64,000 bases of DNA, taken from contig OZ023264.1 of NCBI GenBank assembly GCA_964006375.1, forward strand, positions 17,870,717-17,934,716. Direction: 5' to 3'. Under the pieces are notes generated by a model. That model saw nothing but the letters and a program-made list of their open reading frames with translations, made no database searches and was not told the DNA's origin. Shown in pieces: positions 37,568-50,900 of the stretch. Each line of letters opens with the position of its first letter. Position 1 is the stretch's first letter. The translations under genes were made by a program, and so were the position numbers. The stretch comes from Tillus elongatus (taxonomy: Eukaryota; Arthropoda; Insecta; Coleoptera; Cleridae).

Positions 37568-37735
37568 GCAAGTAATAATAATAATATTTATTTGCTATCA
37601 AGAAATTACATGGCGTGTCAGCTAAATAATATGTATACACATAAACACAGATGGTCAAATAGATAAAATACAATAGTTGTAAAGAACACCACAGAAACAA
37701 TAGGAACAAACAACAAACAAATCAATCTATGTACA
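37568..37735. repeat. (AAT)n-tailed repeat end, similar to 18.54 kb
   Basis: AATAATAATAATATTTATTT is followed by a sequence ending about 37735; the same (AAT)n-ATTTATTG arrangement is at 18540. Probably the inverted 3' end of a LINE. Confidence 0.4.
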
Positions 37736-37737
37736 AA

Positions 37738-37905
37738 TAAAGGGTGGGCCATCTAACATTTGCAACCGCCAGCCTGCGGACCACAAAAAAAAAACTTGCA
37801 CCTGATTACGACAGGCGCTTTTTGGCTTACAAAAACTGATGAAAAACCTGCAATGGACTTATAGAGGGTGGGCCATCTAACGTTTGGAATTGGAACTAAA
37901 GGTTA
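37738..37905. repeat. two mariner-type termini of the element E family
   Basis: GGGTGGGCCATCTAAC occurs at about 37742 and 37867. The second continues GTTTGGAATTGGAA, matching the inverted right end of element E (43680-43718). No transposase lies between; probably a short derivative. Confidence 0.55.
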
Positions 37906-38005
37906 TTTTAAGGTTGGAAGGTTTGATGCATAGATATATAGAGACATAAATATACCTACCTATGTAGTTTCATGTACATAGGTATGTACATAAGTATATT
38001 AATAT

Positions 38006-38160
38006 ACAGGGTCCGGCAAAAGTTCCCCATAATCACAATAACTTTTAAAATCTTATGTTTTTTAAAAAATGTTCTTAACAATAACAATATTAGCGAGCTT
38101 TCAATGAAATGTACTCTTATTAACGAGTATAACGTACACCTAGCCTTTTCCATTCTTTAG
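38006..38160. repeat. solo mariner-like terminus
   Basis: TACAGGGTCCGGCAAAAGTT at 38006 has the TA-CAGGGT form of the long-TIR family ends, but no inverted partner was found. Confidence 0.4.
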
Positions 38161-38302
38161 ATAGTGATCTTTTTATTTTAAAAATACATGGCACATATAT
38201 CAAAGTACTATGAAAGTACATATTATGTATTTTTACCCGGAAAATTCAAAATAAGGTTCATTTGGCTTGTACTCCCTTAGTGACCTGTATGTTTTGTTTT
38301 TA

Positions 38303-38415
38303 GTGAATTTTCTTTAAAAAAAAATCACTGATAAGAAGATTCAGACTTTTAAATTATAAAAAAATTCCTCAAATGAGCACTAATTAGCCCCCCTAGAACA
38401 CATCCGGGGTCAGTT

Positions 38416-38507
<92 letters not shown>
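38303..38507 (+). repeat. Helentron-like repeat, 5' half, opened by element D
   Basis: TTTTAGTGAATTTTCTTTAA, then AATCACTGATAAGAAG, CCCCCTAGAACACATCCGGG and (TA)n from 38419. It resumes at 41199 after element D. Confidence 0.75.
38419..38507. repeat. (TA)n, left of element D
   Basis: About 44 units. Confidence 0.95.
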
Positions 38508-38510
<3 letters not shown>

Positions 38511-38934
38511 GGTGGGCCAAACTCGATGGCCTATTAGAAGTATTTAGAGCACCAAAAGAGATAGAGATCTGAAATTTGGGTTCTTTTCGTAAGTGGTCGC
38601 GATCTTTGTTTCGAAAATATTTTTAACAATGCAGTGTTGCCACATCTACCCTAAATAGATACTCACTTTGTTTTTTTAAATGAAACACCCTATATATTAT
38701 GACATTTTCAGATCCCCCGGAACATTTACAAAGTTTTTTATACAAGTTATTTCTCACCTATCTAGAGCCGTTATGGAGATAAAAAATAATATTTAGGAAA
38801 TTTGGCAACTTTCATTCCTCAATGAAAAAACGATTATCACCGCAACCGACATAGCTAGGATTCTGTATTTATGGTTTCTGTTTGTCAATGGGTTAATATA
38901 TGATGATATGCTGTGATAATTCAATTACTGCATA

Positions 38935-40676
38935 CAGGGTGTTCACAAAATGATGGACTTCTGATAGGACATTCAAAGGCAAGTAACTCGGAAATTTCAA
39001 ATGGAACACCCTGTATTTTATAATGAAATAAGCAAGATTAATTCATTTCCATTCTAAAAGTGCTGGGTGATGTAGCACCTATTCTCAGCGGTTTTCGACT
39101 TATAAGCAAAAATAGAAAATATTGCAAGTAAAGTGTTAAATAATACTAATTTTTAGTTCCTCAACCAATTGCTATGTTAAAATCTGATTCATTATTCAAC
39201 ACTAAAAAATCACACCATTGACAGCTGGCTATATTCTCATATAAAATAACAAGACGAAAATAAACATACAAACAAATAAATTAACAAACACAAATAAATA
39301 AATAATGAAATAAACATCAATAATTAAATTGCTTGAATCGTCCTCCTTCAACTCTCAAACATTCTATGACTTGTGTCAGAACATGAGTTGTTGCTGCTTC
39401 TATCTCACATTCCCCTAGAGATATTAATGCGCTCGACACTCTATTTTTGAGTTCTTCCTTGGTGTTAATGGGCGTCAGATAAACAATTTGTTTGATTCTA
39501 CCCCAAAGATAAAAATCCAATGGGGTGAGATCTGGTGACCTCGGTGGCCAAACCCAAGGACCTCCTCGACGTATCCAACGATCTTCAAACATTCCCACAA
39601 GTTCATTTGTCACTTGGTTTGTGCAATGGACTGGAGAACCATCTAGCTGATACCAGCAATCTCGGAGAGTCTCAAGATTTAATTCATCGAGGAAGTCAGA
39701 TACTGTGGTCCGTAATATCTGAAGATATTTTTCCGAATTTAAATTCTCTTCGTAAAAGCAAAATTTTATTTGGTCGTTCATCATCAAGCAAAAGACATTG
39801 AATTCAAATTTATGTTGAAACCCTGTCTCTTTAACGAAGTGTGGATTTTCCACTGCCCAGTAATGTGAATGAAACTTGCTTTCGTCCGTCCAAATAATTT
39901 TCTTCAGAAAATTTGGATCTTCTTGAGTACGAATTAACATCATTTCACATAAATTTACGCGTTTTTCTGGATCAGTTGGCTCAATGGCTTGAAGTCTTAT
40001 GAATTTATAATTATGCATTCCATAGTTATGCATTATTCTTTCTATGGATTTATAGGATATTCCTAAGTCTTTCTCGGCGGAATGAAGTGATGCATGAGGA
40101 AATGCAGAAAAATATGCTAGGACAATGATTATATTGTCATCGTTACCTGTAACAGGTTTCATTTGGAGTCTTGGATTGCTCATGTGACCGTTATTCAAAA
40201 AGTTGGCTTGTAACCTCTTGAATTTCTTCCCATTCATCGGAACAATGCCTGGATACTTTTCGTTAAAGTTTCTGCATGTCCTTCAAATAATCTTGTTACA
40301 CTGGCCATGCATGAAGAACAAGTCCAAAATTTGCTCATTTGTATATGAATTTGCCATTTCCAATAAAAGATCACTAACAATATGTATAACGAACAGAGTT
40401 ATAAACTGACAGTTTAATTCTGACAATCGATCTTGACAATTTAGAAGCATCGCCTACTGTTTATAACAAATCTATTCAAGGCAAGGCTATATTTTCTATT
40501 TTTGCTTATAAGTCGAAAACCGCTGAGAATAGGTACTACATCGCCCAGCACTTTCAGAATGGAAATAAATTAATCTTGCTTATTTCATTATAAAATACAG
40601 GGTGTTCTATTTGAAATTTCCGAGTTACTTGCCTTTCAATGTCCTATCAGAAGTCCATCATTTTGTGAACACCCTG
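38935..40676 (-). mobile_element. inner element of D
   Basis: 1742 bp, ends CAGGGTGTTCACAAAATG, flanked by TA at 38933-38934 and 40677-40678. Each arm has a further CCCTG-TA boundary (AAATGGAACACCCTG at 39013 and its mirror near 40600). Contains the transposase. Confidence 0.75.
39317..40357 (-). pseudogene. Tc1/mariner-superfamily transposase (element D), one stop
   Basis: Starts at ATG 40357 (MANSYTNEQILDLFFMHGQC). It has a single TGA at codon 25 (40285-40283), then an open frame to 39317 (346 residues in all). An internal ATG at 40237 would give a 306-residue protein lacking the first helix-turn-helix. Catalytic blocks IIWTDESKF, CWYQLDGSPVH and RSPDLTPLDFYLWG hold three aspartates with 36 residues between the last two. 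Similar in layout to transposase B (YTNEQILDLFFMHG versus YSNQDFINLLLIHG). Confidence 0.85.
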
Positions 40677-41100
40677 TATGCAGTAATTGAATTATCACAG
40701 CATATCATCATATATTAACCCATTGACAAACAGAAACCATAAATACAGAATCCTAGCTATGTCGGTTGCGGTGATAATCGTTTTTTCATTGAGGAATGAA
40801 AGTTGCCAAATTTCCTAAATATTATTTTTTATCTCCATAACGGCTCTAGATAGGTGAGAAATAACTTGTATAAAAAACTTTATAAATGTTCCGGGGGATC
40901 TGAAAATGTCATAATATATAGGGTGTTTCATTTGAAAAAACAAAGTTAGTATCTATTTAGGGTAGATGTGGCAACACTGCATTATTAAAAATATTTTCGA
41001 AACAAAGATCGCGACCACTTACAAAAAGAACCCAAATTTCAGATCTCTATCTCTTTTGGTGCTCTAAATACTTCTAATAGGCCATCGAGTTTGGCCCACC

Positions 41101-41985
<885 letters not shown>

Positions 41986-41987
41986 GA

Positions 41988-42075
41988 TAATCTTGACGCA
42001 GAAAGTGCATTATGGTAGCGAATTTGGATTAAATACTTCATATTTAAATAGCTTAATTTGCAATTAACCTATAAG
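41988..42075 (-). repeat. Helentron-like 3' end, tail to tail with the previous copy
   Basis: ATCTTGACGCAGAAAGTGCA, an inverted 3' end with one change in the hairpin. The same junction, TAAGAAAA followed by the inverted end, appears at 54690, so it may be an inherent part of a long variant rather than a chance neighbour. Confidence 0.55.
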
Positions 42076-42079
42076 GTTG

Positions 42080-42510
42080 ATCAATAAACTAGTTTTTTCA
42101 GGAACACTTTAAGTTTACTTTAAAAAATTTTTGTACATTTTCAACCAAAAAATTTATTTTGACGAAACATGGCACATTGTTTTTACTGTATAGGTTATAC
42201 TGATATCCAAATTTGATTCCTGCTTTCTTTAAAAAAAACAGGTATTTGATTTATGTACAGTTCCATTTTGTATTCTATTACTATTTATTAACTCCTTTAA
42301 AATCGTACACCACTGGTGGCATAACAAACACGAGTCGGAATTATTTGCGACGTTGTCGAGAGTCGGAATGTTATGTGGTCTCTCTCTCTTGCATCTCTTT
42401 CCCACTTATGCTAATGGTTGTTACAAAACAAATGGCTATTTATGAATGAATAGTCAAGTCTCCTTTTATTATAAGTCTATGGTTTGATGAGATTTCCGAT
42501 GTGACAGAAA
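42080..42510. other. no recognised feature
   Basis: No left TIR for element E was found here. Confidence 0.4.
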
Positions 42511-42538
42511 GTTAGTTTTATGTTTGACATTTATGAAA

Positions 42539-43610
42539 TGGGTCGCTTTTCGCTTGAACAAAGTTGGGAAATATTAAAAACTTATTTCCAAAGTGGCGAG
42601 TCTTCTATTCAAACGGTAAGACATTTACAACAAAATTTGACAAAAAGGATGTGCCAAAAACGCAGTTTGTGAAGCGAGTTCGTGAAACTGGATCGTTGTT
42701 GGATAAAACAACCCTTGTACGTACTCGTCCAGTGCGCTCAACCGAAAACATCGCTGCTGTTGCTCAGAGTGTGCATGAACAACCATCAACATCAACTCGT
42801 CATAGTTCTCAAGAATTGAACATTTCACGCACTCCTTTGAGCTGAATGTTGCATAAAGATCTCGGTATGAATGCGTACAAAGTTCAATTAGTGCAAGAGC
42901 TGAAGCCGCATGACCATCCGATGCGTTTTCGGTTTGCTCAATGGGCCGAAGACCACTTGATCGAAGATGAGCATATTTACCGAAAAATCATCTTTTCAGA
43001 TGAAGCTCATTTCCACCTCGGAGGATACGTCAATAAACAAAATTGTCGTATCTGTGGCTCAGATAATCCACACGTCATCGTGGAGAAACCAATACATCCA
43101 CAACAATTAACTGTCTGGTGCAGATTTAGGTCTGGCGTCATTATTGGGTCATTTTTCTACGAAAATGAGCAAGGAAACGCCGTTACGGTGAATGGCGATC
43201 GCTACCGCGCCATGCTAAGAGATTTTTTGTTTTCCAAAATTGAAGAGTATGACATAGACGACATTTTGTTTCAACAGGACGGCGCAATGTGCCACACAGC
43301 CAACGTAACAATCTATCTTTTGCGCACTGTTTTCGGAGATCGCATAATCAGCCGAAATGCTGATGTCAATTGGCCACCTCGAAGCTGCGATTTGACTCCG
43401 TTGGACCTTTTTTTGTGGGAAGCCGTTATGGACAACTATTACGCTAACCATACAGAGACGATTGACGACTTAAAACATGAAATCGAAATTGCCATTGGCG
43501 AAACAGGGGCACAAACAATCGAAAATGTACTGAAAAATTGGATTGTTCGAATGGGGTATTGTAAGGCTAGCCGTGGCAGTCATTTGAATGATGTTGTCTT
43601 CCATTCCTAA
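42539..43610 (+). pseudogene. Tc1/mariner-superfamily transposase (element E), frameshift and stop
   Basis: ATG at 42539 opens MGRFSLEQSWEILKTYFQSG and SSIQTVRHLQQNLTKR, the N-terminal helix-turn-helix. The frame shifts between about 42625 and 42660, and continues as VRETGSLLDKTTLVRTRPVR and STRHSSQELNISRTPLS. A TGA follows at 42843, and then an open frame of 254 codons with YRKIIFSDEAHFHLGG, FQQDGAMCHT and WPPRSCDLTPLDLFLWE. 36 residues separate the last two aspartates, as in A-D. A right terminus with GGCCCACCC lies at 43700-43712; the left terminus is not visible. Confidence 0.85.
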
Positions 43611-43689
43611 ATGGAAAGGTTCAGTCTTTCTAATAGACTCATAACTTTGAAAAAATATTCATTCGTTTTTTTTACAGCCGATTCAAATT

Positions 43690-43718
43690 CCAAATCTTAA
43701 ATGGCCCACCCGTTATAT
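43690..43718 (+). repeat. right terminus of element E
   Basis: ATTCCAAATCTTAAATGGCC followed by CACCC, the inverse of the termini at 37742 and 37867. Confidence 0.6.
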
Positions 43719-43791
43719 AGACAACTAAACAACACAAAATACACTTAAGTATATATAATCTACTTCTTAAATCTATTTATAATAATGGTAC

Positions 43792-44100
43792 CTAATTTAT
43801 CCTAATTATACGCAATCTACTTTTGGATCTAATGACGTTAGTAAATATTTTGTATGAACTATTGCATATGTCCAAGTACAGAGGCAATTTATTAACAGCT
43901 CTTGCTATACCATCTATAGGATTATTTTTACCATACTTCGTAGAATGCTGACCGATATGAAGCAAAATATTAGCTTCTTCTTAGCTGGTATGGAATTTGC
44001 CAATTAGAAAGCTGTAGAAACGTATTACAGTTGATCCTGTTATTAAATAGTATATGTTAGTCTATGTGCAAAACTCTGCTGAACCTGTAACCGTCGACTG
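43792..44100 (-). pseudogene. C-terminal end of a LINE-like ORF
   Basis: The minus strand reads VIRFYSFLIGKFHTS, a stop, then ANILLHIGQHSTKYGKNNPI and KLPLYLDICNSSYKIF, ending with a stop at 43794-43792. This looks like the last part of a Jockey-type RT polypeptide after the thumb, followed by about 60 bp of 3' UTR. The assignment is by resemblance only. Confidence 0.45.
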
Positions 44101-44134
44101 GCAAGTGACTGAAATCCCAATAATTTAAAATGGG

Positions 44135-44138
<4 letters not shown>

Positions 44139-44228
<90 letters not shown>
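44139..44228. repeat. (TA)n, unassigned
   Basis: About 45 units, without Helentron-like sequence on either side. Confidence 0.95.
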
Positions 44229-44229
<1 letters not shown>

Positions 44230-44232
<3 letters not shown>

Positions 44233-44930
44233 ATGAATGGAGTTTTACTTGGTGTTTTTGTGTGTGATGTTTAGGAGCCAATTGTAATATAATGGGGCTT
44301 TAATCGTCCCACGATTGGGTGTTAATTATTCAAGAATATGGTTTTATTAGTAATTAGTTTACAGTCCCACGTTTTGAAGCCAATTGTAATATATGGGGTG
44401 TTATGTGTAATATAATGAGTTTATTATTGGTTCTGTGAAATCTATTACCACAATCATTACTATCTTAATATAAGAAAAAAAATATGTAAATGTCGTTATT
44501 AAAATTTATAAGGTTTATGTCATGCACTTACCTTTGATTGTTCTCTGTCTACGGCTGACTCTCTCTTCTCAAGGTGTGGTTTCTACTCGTCTCTATACCT
44601 AAATTTAACTATATATTGCCCTCTCATAAACTCAAATTTAGTCAAAGTCTCAAGGAAACACAAATATATTTTACACTAACCCTTATTCCGTGATCACGTC
44701 TCTAACTCGATATAATAATATTTACTCAAACTATAAATACCTTTATACATTCTTCCATCATCCCTTATAATGCTAGTAGTCCTCTGTTATACGGTCACAG
44801 CTTTGCTTGGCATCAGCTGACCTCGAAAATGACGCTGCTTTCTTCTTGTTCTTTCAAATTTCTCTCTGGCCTGACCAAGTTCACTTTTTTTCTCACAATT
44901 TCTTTCTAATCTCTCCAAACTTACTTTTAG
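44230..44930. other. unclassified repeat-like sequence
   Basis: GCCAATTGTAATATAATGGG occurs twice in variant form (about 44278 and 44380). ACCTTTGATTGTTCTCTGTC at 44531 recurs at 47465 (ACCTTTGATTGTCTTCTCTA). Possibly one old element, class unknown. Confidence 0.3.
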
Positions 44931-44931
44931 T

Positions 44932-45056
44932 GAATTTTCTTAAAAAAATTAACTAATGAGGAGATCCCGACTTTGAATTTTGAACAAAATTCTTTAAATG
45001 AGCGCTAATTAGGCCCCCCAGAACACATATCCGGGGTCAGTTTCAATTTTTATATG

Positions 45057-45144
<88 letters not shown>

Positions 45145-45838
45145 CACACCGATAACTCAAAAAATAATGGGCCGATTTTGATTAAATTTGGTGAATAAAT
45201 TCCTTTTGCAAATGACTTGGATAAGTTTGGTAGCCAGACAAATCTGCCCCAGGTTTACCCGAAAAATTTTGTGTTTTCTTTCGAAAAAAATTTATATCTC
45301 CGAAATTAACAAAGTAAGGGCAATCAAATTTGGTAGGCAGATTAACATCCTTATAGGTAAGTTACCTACCAAAATTTAGCTATGTAGGCTTAAAGACAAA
45401 AAAGTTATAGGCATTTAAAGATAAATAAATTGGCGTTTTTCTCAAAACGTCAAAGTTGCGATTTAAAACGTCAAAATCGGCAACATTTAGGCAAATAACT
45501 TGAATATAATACGGGCTATGGAAATCAAATGTCTCAAGAAGGATCTTTTACAAACCCTGAAGTCTTAGTTTCAACCGTCATTGTCTTTCATTTTACTAAA
45601 ATGTTTCCAGAAAATTCATTTCAAATAGACCCTTTCTCTGATGCTGGGCAGTAGTCTTAGCTATAGAGTTTATCGTTTAATGGTATATAATTTTTGTCGA
45701 ATATTCGTAAAAATCAATAAAGCTCAACATATCCGTTAGTATACAAGATATGAAAAAAATCTTTATACATTAATTATAGGGTGTTTGAGCTACATCTTAA
45801 AAAAATATTTCTACATCACAGGGTGGCCCATAAGTCGT
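44932..45838 (+). repeat. Helentron-like repeat, well preserved
   Basis: TTTTAGTGAATTTTCTTAAA, AATTAACTAATGAGGAGATC, CCCCCCAGAACACATATCCG, (TA)n 45058-45140, GTATCACACCGATAACTC, then the long block to CAGGGTGGCCCATAAGTCG at 45820-45838. It interrupts a unit of the ~121-bp tandem repeat on its right (CTTTCTAATCTCTCCAAACT occurs on both sides). Confidence 0.75.
45058..45140. repeat. (TA)n core
   Basis: About 41 units. Confidence 0.95.
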
Positions 45839-45839
45839 T

Positions 45840-46080
45840 TTCTCTTTCATCTGACACCTACTTTAAAAAAGTATGTGGCTCTCCTTATTAAATTATCTCC
45901 AAACTGCCTTCTACTTTCAATTTCTTTCTAATCTCTCCAAACTTACTTTTTATTTCCTATTTCTCTTTCATCTGACACGTACTTTCAAAAAATATGTACC
46001 TCTCCTTAATAAATTATCTCCAAACTGACTTTTACTTTTAAATTCATCAGTTAAATTCACCCCAAATTCCCAACATCTGT
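45840..46080. repeat. 121-bp tandem duplication
   Basis: TTCTCTTTCATCTGACAC starts at about 45840 and again at 45961, with AAATTATCTCCAAACTG near each unit end. A partial third unit lies at 44890-44930, left of the Helentron-like insertion. Confidence 0.75.
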
Positions 46081-46339
46081 CTAATCTGACATCTCCTTTC
46101 CCATTAATTTTTACCTTTCAAACTTTCCGTTTTCATGACAGTCCGCCTTCTAAATTATTTATAGCTATATTTCAATTAAATCATAACAAAATTCTTATAA
46201 CTAACATCTTATTACATATACACAAATTATTGTCTAAATCTCAACATATGAACTCCTTAGTCTCTTCTACACCACTTATTTACACCCTAGTCTACCGCTT
46301 ATTCTTAATTACTAAATAATACCTAAATTATTTACAGGC

Positions 46340-46617
46340 GTATCATTGCTATTTGAGTCCATGTTCTGTTTCATTGAATTTGGCTTTTATTTTTATAAAT
46401 TGTACACAATATCGGTAGTACATGGCACATACTTTGATAAGTGAAGATTGGCACCTGTGATGAGCACTGAAAAGTGCAATTTTAATTTTTTTAATTCAGA
46501 TTTTCATGGCTATTAAATTTGCAATTACCTTCTCTTATATTTTTTTGTTAATAATAGTAATAGTTGTTATGTGTGTTATTTTATGTGTGTGTGTGTATGC
46601 GAACCTGGATAACACCA

Positions 46618-46709
<92 letters not shown>
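46340..46709 (+). repeat. repeat shared with 55.85-56.2 kb, ending in (TA)n
   Basis: ATTTGAGTCCATGTTCTGTT through GCGAACCTGGATAACACCAC, then (TA)n at 46621-46709. The second copy (55866-56197) has the same order and the same junction to (TA)n. Confidence 0.7.
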
Positions 46710-46711
<2 letters not shown>

Positions 46712-46797
46712 CTCCCAAAATATGTACATATTTTTACTTGTTTAAGTTGTTGGTTTAATGTTGTATCCATTTAGACTTTCATTTTTACTTGTCTTTC

Positions 46798-46930
46798 TTA
46801 GTGAATTTTCGTAGAAAAAATGCACTAATGGGGAGATCCCGATTTTGAATTTCAAAAAGATCACATGAGCGCGAAGTAGACCCCTAGAATTCATATCCGG
46901 AATCAATTTCAATTTTTATATGTTTATATT
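46798..46930 (+). repeat. Helentron-like 5' end, solo
   Basis: TTAGTGAATTTTCGTAGAAA, ATGCACTAATGGGGAGATCC, CCCCTAGAATTCATATCCGG; ends after AATTTTTATATGTTTATATT. Confidence 0.65.
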
Positions 46931-47088
46931 CTGTTTATATTTATGTATTTATATTATTTTGTGATTTTATTATTGTATAACTTATAACAAATGTATTATA
47001 TTTTTTTATTAAGTAATTCTTCTGCTGCTTAGTTATCAATGTTAAGATAAGGTTAAACAAAGAGTAAATGCCCATATTAAATTCATAA

Positions 47089-47448
47089 AAGAACCTCGGT
47101 GGTTCAGGGGTAAGAACGTGTGCCTCTGAACCAAAGGGTACTGGGTTCGATCCCAGGGTACTCTTTTCACTTTTTTATTACAAACTGTAACATTAACATC
47201 AGCCGAGGTTCTGGCATTGTATTTGAGCAAGTTGAATGTCTGCACGTTCCGCCCTTCGAAGGGGGCGTAAAGCCATCGGTCCCGTGTCCATGCGATGTTG
47301 GGCATGTTAAAGATCCCTACCCTCCTTACAGAAAGGCAGGGGTTCGTCAAAATTTCCAGGTCAGTGAGGTGAAACTGCTCCCTGGCGTCGGTGATTGGCC
47401 ATAGTCGCGGAAATAGGCCGACGTTGAAGAAACAAAATACACACACAC
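47089..47448 (+). repeat. tRNA-derived SINE, copy 5, with target duplication
   Basis: The head has A box TGGTTCAGGGGTAAGAACG and B box GGTTCGATCCC; the tail is ACAAAATACACACACAC. A 10-bp duplication AAATTCATAA lies at 47079-47088 and 47449-47458. This is the most complete copy and sets the family's orientation and length (about 360 bp). Confidence 0.9.
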
Positions 47449-47459
47449 AAATTCATAAG

Positions 47460-47978
47460 CCTCTACCTTTGATTGTCTTCTCTACGGCCGACTCTCTTGA
47501 CTCAGGGTGAATTCAGCTCACATCTCTATCTTAATTAATTTAAAAAAAGATGCCCTCAAGTCTGTCTTTTTATCGCCAAATAAACAACCGAGTAAATGCT
47601 TTAAAATTTTGAATATAAATTTTGAATATAAATTTTCTTTTTATGTTATGTGACTACTAAACCTTTTATAGTGCCTTTGTATGTTAATTTTAATTCAAAT
47701 TCTTCCGTTTTATGAACCCAAATTTGATCAGTGTTACTCATTATGTACAAATGCAAAACAATTTTTATTGAGGAAAACATATTTATATTACAGTAATAAT
47801 TTTCTGATTGACTAAATATTAAACTTATTGGTTGAAAATTCTCGTTATTGTTGATCTAAATCTTGGAACTATTTGTGATTTACCGTTGTGGCAACACCAA
47901 TATACTTATATCCATTTTATTTTTTACCAATAAATATTAATGACTAAACAAAAAAGTCTAGAAAGTTTTTTGACACAG
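47460..47978. other. no recognised feature
   Basis: Only the short match to 44531 (see there). Confidence 0.4.
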
Positions 47979-47979
47979 T

Positions 47980-50900
47980 TTTTTTTTTTTTTTTTTTGTT
48001 CCCTCAGGGCTCGTCCGCGGCCTTGCCGCCCCGATAGCACCGCAACCCTTGGTTGATTGTACATACCCCTAGTCTTACTCCACCCATTCCAAAATCACTG
48101 TGCCTTGAACTAGTCTGCACAGCGATTGGTAGGGTGAAGTTTTATATTGCTCTGTCTCCGGTCTAGAGTGACCGTAGATCAGTTGTCTTTTCCGGTCCAG
48201 AGCTATACACTCGCACAAGATGTGCTGGGCTGATTCCTCCCCCTCGCCGCAGAGTCTGCATGCGAGGTCCCCTTCGAACCGCCCCATTTTATGTAGGTGT
48301 TTCTTGACGGCCATGTGTCCCGTCAAGAGACCTGTTGTGTTTCTGAGCTGTCCTCTGCTAAGGTTTAGCAGCTCCACAGCTCTCTTTGAACTGGGTCCGT
48401 CAATTATTGACTTCCCATGTCTGAGCCCTGGACAGTCCGCCCAGTACACCTTGTGTTGGTTTCTGACCCAGGACTTAATGGCTCCCCTGGCAGTGCTCTT
48501 TGACACGCCCAGAGCCGGTTCTGGTCCCATAAATGGTTCTGCTGACCCCCTCTTTGCGAGACTGTCAGCTTCTTCATTGCCTTTGACCCCCGAGTGACCC
48601 GGCACCCAGATGAGGGTCACCTCATTCTGCCCAGCCAGGTCGCTCGTCTCGTCTCGGCACTCACTCACCAGCCAAGAATTTACCCGTGGGCTACTTAGTG
48701 CCTTAAGGGCTGCCTGGCTGTCTGTGGCTATGAGGATCCGCTTGTTGGTGTAGCCCCTCCTCTTGTTCTCCCGCACACAGTGCAGGATGGCGTACATCTC
48801 GGCCTGAAACACCGTTGCATGGGCTCCGAGGGAAATACTGTGACTTACCCTCGGTCCTTCCGAGTAAACACCTGCCCCCGTCCCACGCTCCCCGCCAGAT
48901 CCGTCCGTGAACCAGACGAGCGCGTCCCGTGGTATGCCCGGTGTCTCCTCCCGCCATGCCCCGCGATCAGGGATTTCCACTGTGAAGTTGTTTTCCCTGC
49001 ACATTCGCGGGCTCGCGAAGTCTGACCTCATTTCAAGCATGGGTTCCTTCACGATCTCCTGAATTTTGCAGTGGCCCCTGAAGCCTGGGTTGATCTTCAG
49101 TCTACCATTGCAGGCTAGTCTGTATAGTCCTAGCCTGGCCTCTCCCATAATAACGAAGTGTAGGGGGGGTAGATCCAGCAACACCTCCATGGCGGCTGTT
49201 GGGGTTGAAGACATGGCCCCTGTGATGCCTAGGCAAGCCATCCTTTGGATCTTGCCTAGTTTTTGTTTGGCACTGGATTGTGTCACCTTAGGCCACCAGA
49301 CCAGTGCCGCATATGTTAACGATGGTCTGACCACCCTTGTGTACAGCCAGTGGGCCATACTAGGTCTTAGTCCCCACGTTTTTCCATATAGCCGCCTAGT
49401 GACGGCTAAGGTCATGACTGCCTTACGCAGTATTTTTCCAATGTGACCATTCCAGGTTAGCTTAGAGTCCAATACGACCCCAAGATATTTTACCTCCCTG
49501 GCCATTGGAACGCTCCTACCGTATAGAGTGAGAGTTCTGTGGCTTTCACACTTCCTCCTCCTCGTAAACGGCACGACGGTTGCTTTCTCGGGGCTCACCC
49601 CGAGCCCTTGATCAACCGTCCACCCTTCCACCACTTTCAGTGCAGTCTGCATACGCTCCCACACTGCCTGTGTGACCTTTCCTCGGACTATGATGACAAT
49701 GTCGTCCGCATAGCCCTGTACCTCATACCCCCCTCCCGAGAGCCTCCCCAGCAGGCCGTCCACGACTAGACACCAGAGCAAGGGAGACAGAACGCTCCCC
49801 TGCGGACACCCCGCCGCGACCCCCGCCAGCAGAGTCCCTCCCGCGAGTGAGGTGAACACCGCCCTGTCCCTGAGCATGGAACCGATCCACCTGCAGCAGG
49901 TCTCCTCTATTCCACGCTCCCGGGCAGCTGCCAGAACCGATCCGAACGAGGTGTTACTAAAGGCCCCCTCTATGTCTAGGAAGGCCCCCAGCGCCACCTC
50001 CTTGTTCTCCAGCGTATTCTCCAGTTTCAGCACCAGTTGGTGCAGTGCTGTTTCTGTTGAGAATCCTGCTCTGTATGCATATTGTCCGCAGTGTAGAGGA
50101 TATGCTTCCAGTACACCGCCCCTAATGTGCCGGTCGAGCAGTTTTTCCACTGTTTTCAGCAAGAAGGACATGAGACTTATTGGCCTCAGGGACTTTGCCT
50201 GGTCTGTTGGACGCCCAGGTTTAGGAATAAATACAACCCTGGCCAGTCTCCATGCCCTCGGAATGTACCCCAGAGCCAGGCTGGCCCTCATAATGAGGGT
50301 AAGCACCGGCGCCAGTATATCTATCCCCTGTTGGAGCATGATGGGCATTATTCCATCAAATCCCGGCGATTTGTATGGCTTAAAGCTGTTAATGGCCCAT
50401 CTGATTTTGCTCCAGGTAACCACCTCTTTAGCGACTGTCCAGTCTACTCTAGATGCCCGCCTATAAGACGCCTCTATTTCTGAGTGTTCCCAGTCCGGAG
50501 GTGATTGGTTTATTATGTTACAGCCGGGGAAGTGCGTCTGGAGTAAAATTTCCATAGTTTCCTCCCCCGAGCTTGTAAAGCCTCCCGTGGGTGTTCTAAG
50601 GGAGCCTATGTTAGTCTGAGGGCCCTTAGACAGGATCTTGTGTAGTCGAGCACTCTCAGACGTGTTTTCCACTTCTTCGCAGTGCCTCCTCCACGACTCC
50701 TTCTTGGCGTCCCTCAGTCTTTTGTTATAGGTCGATAGGGCCTGTCTATATTCATCCCATGCTCCCGACCTTTTGGCCGCGTTAAACAGCTTACGAACCT
50801 GCGTCCTCCTTTGCCTGAGGTCCTCGTTCCACCATGGGACGTTCCTGGTGGACACCCTCATTTTCAGGGGGCAGTTGGCGTTATAGGCCGAGGTAATTGC

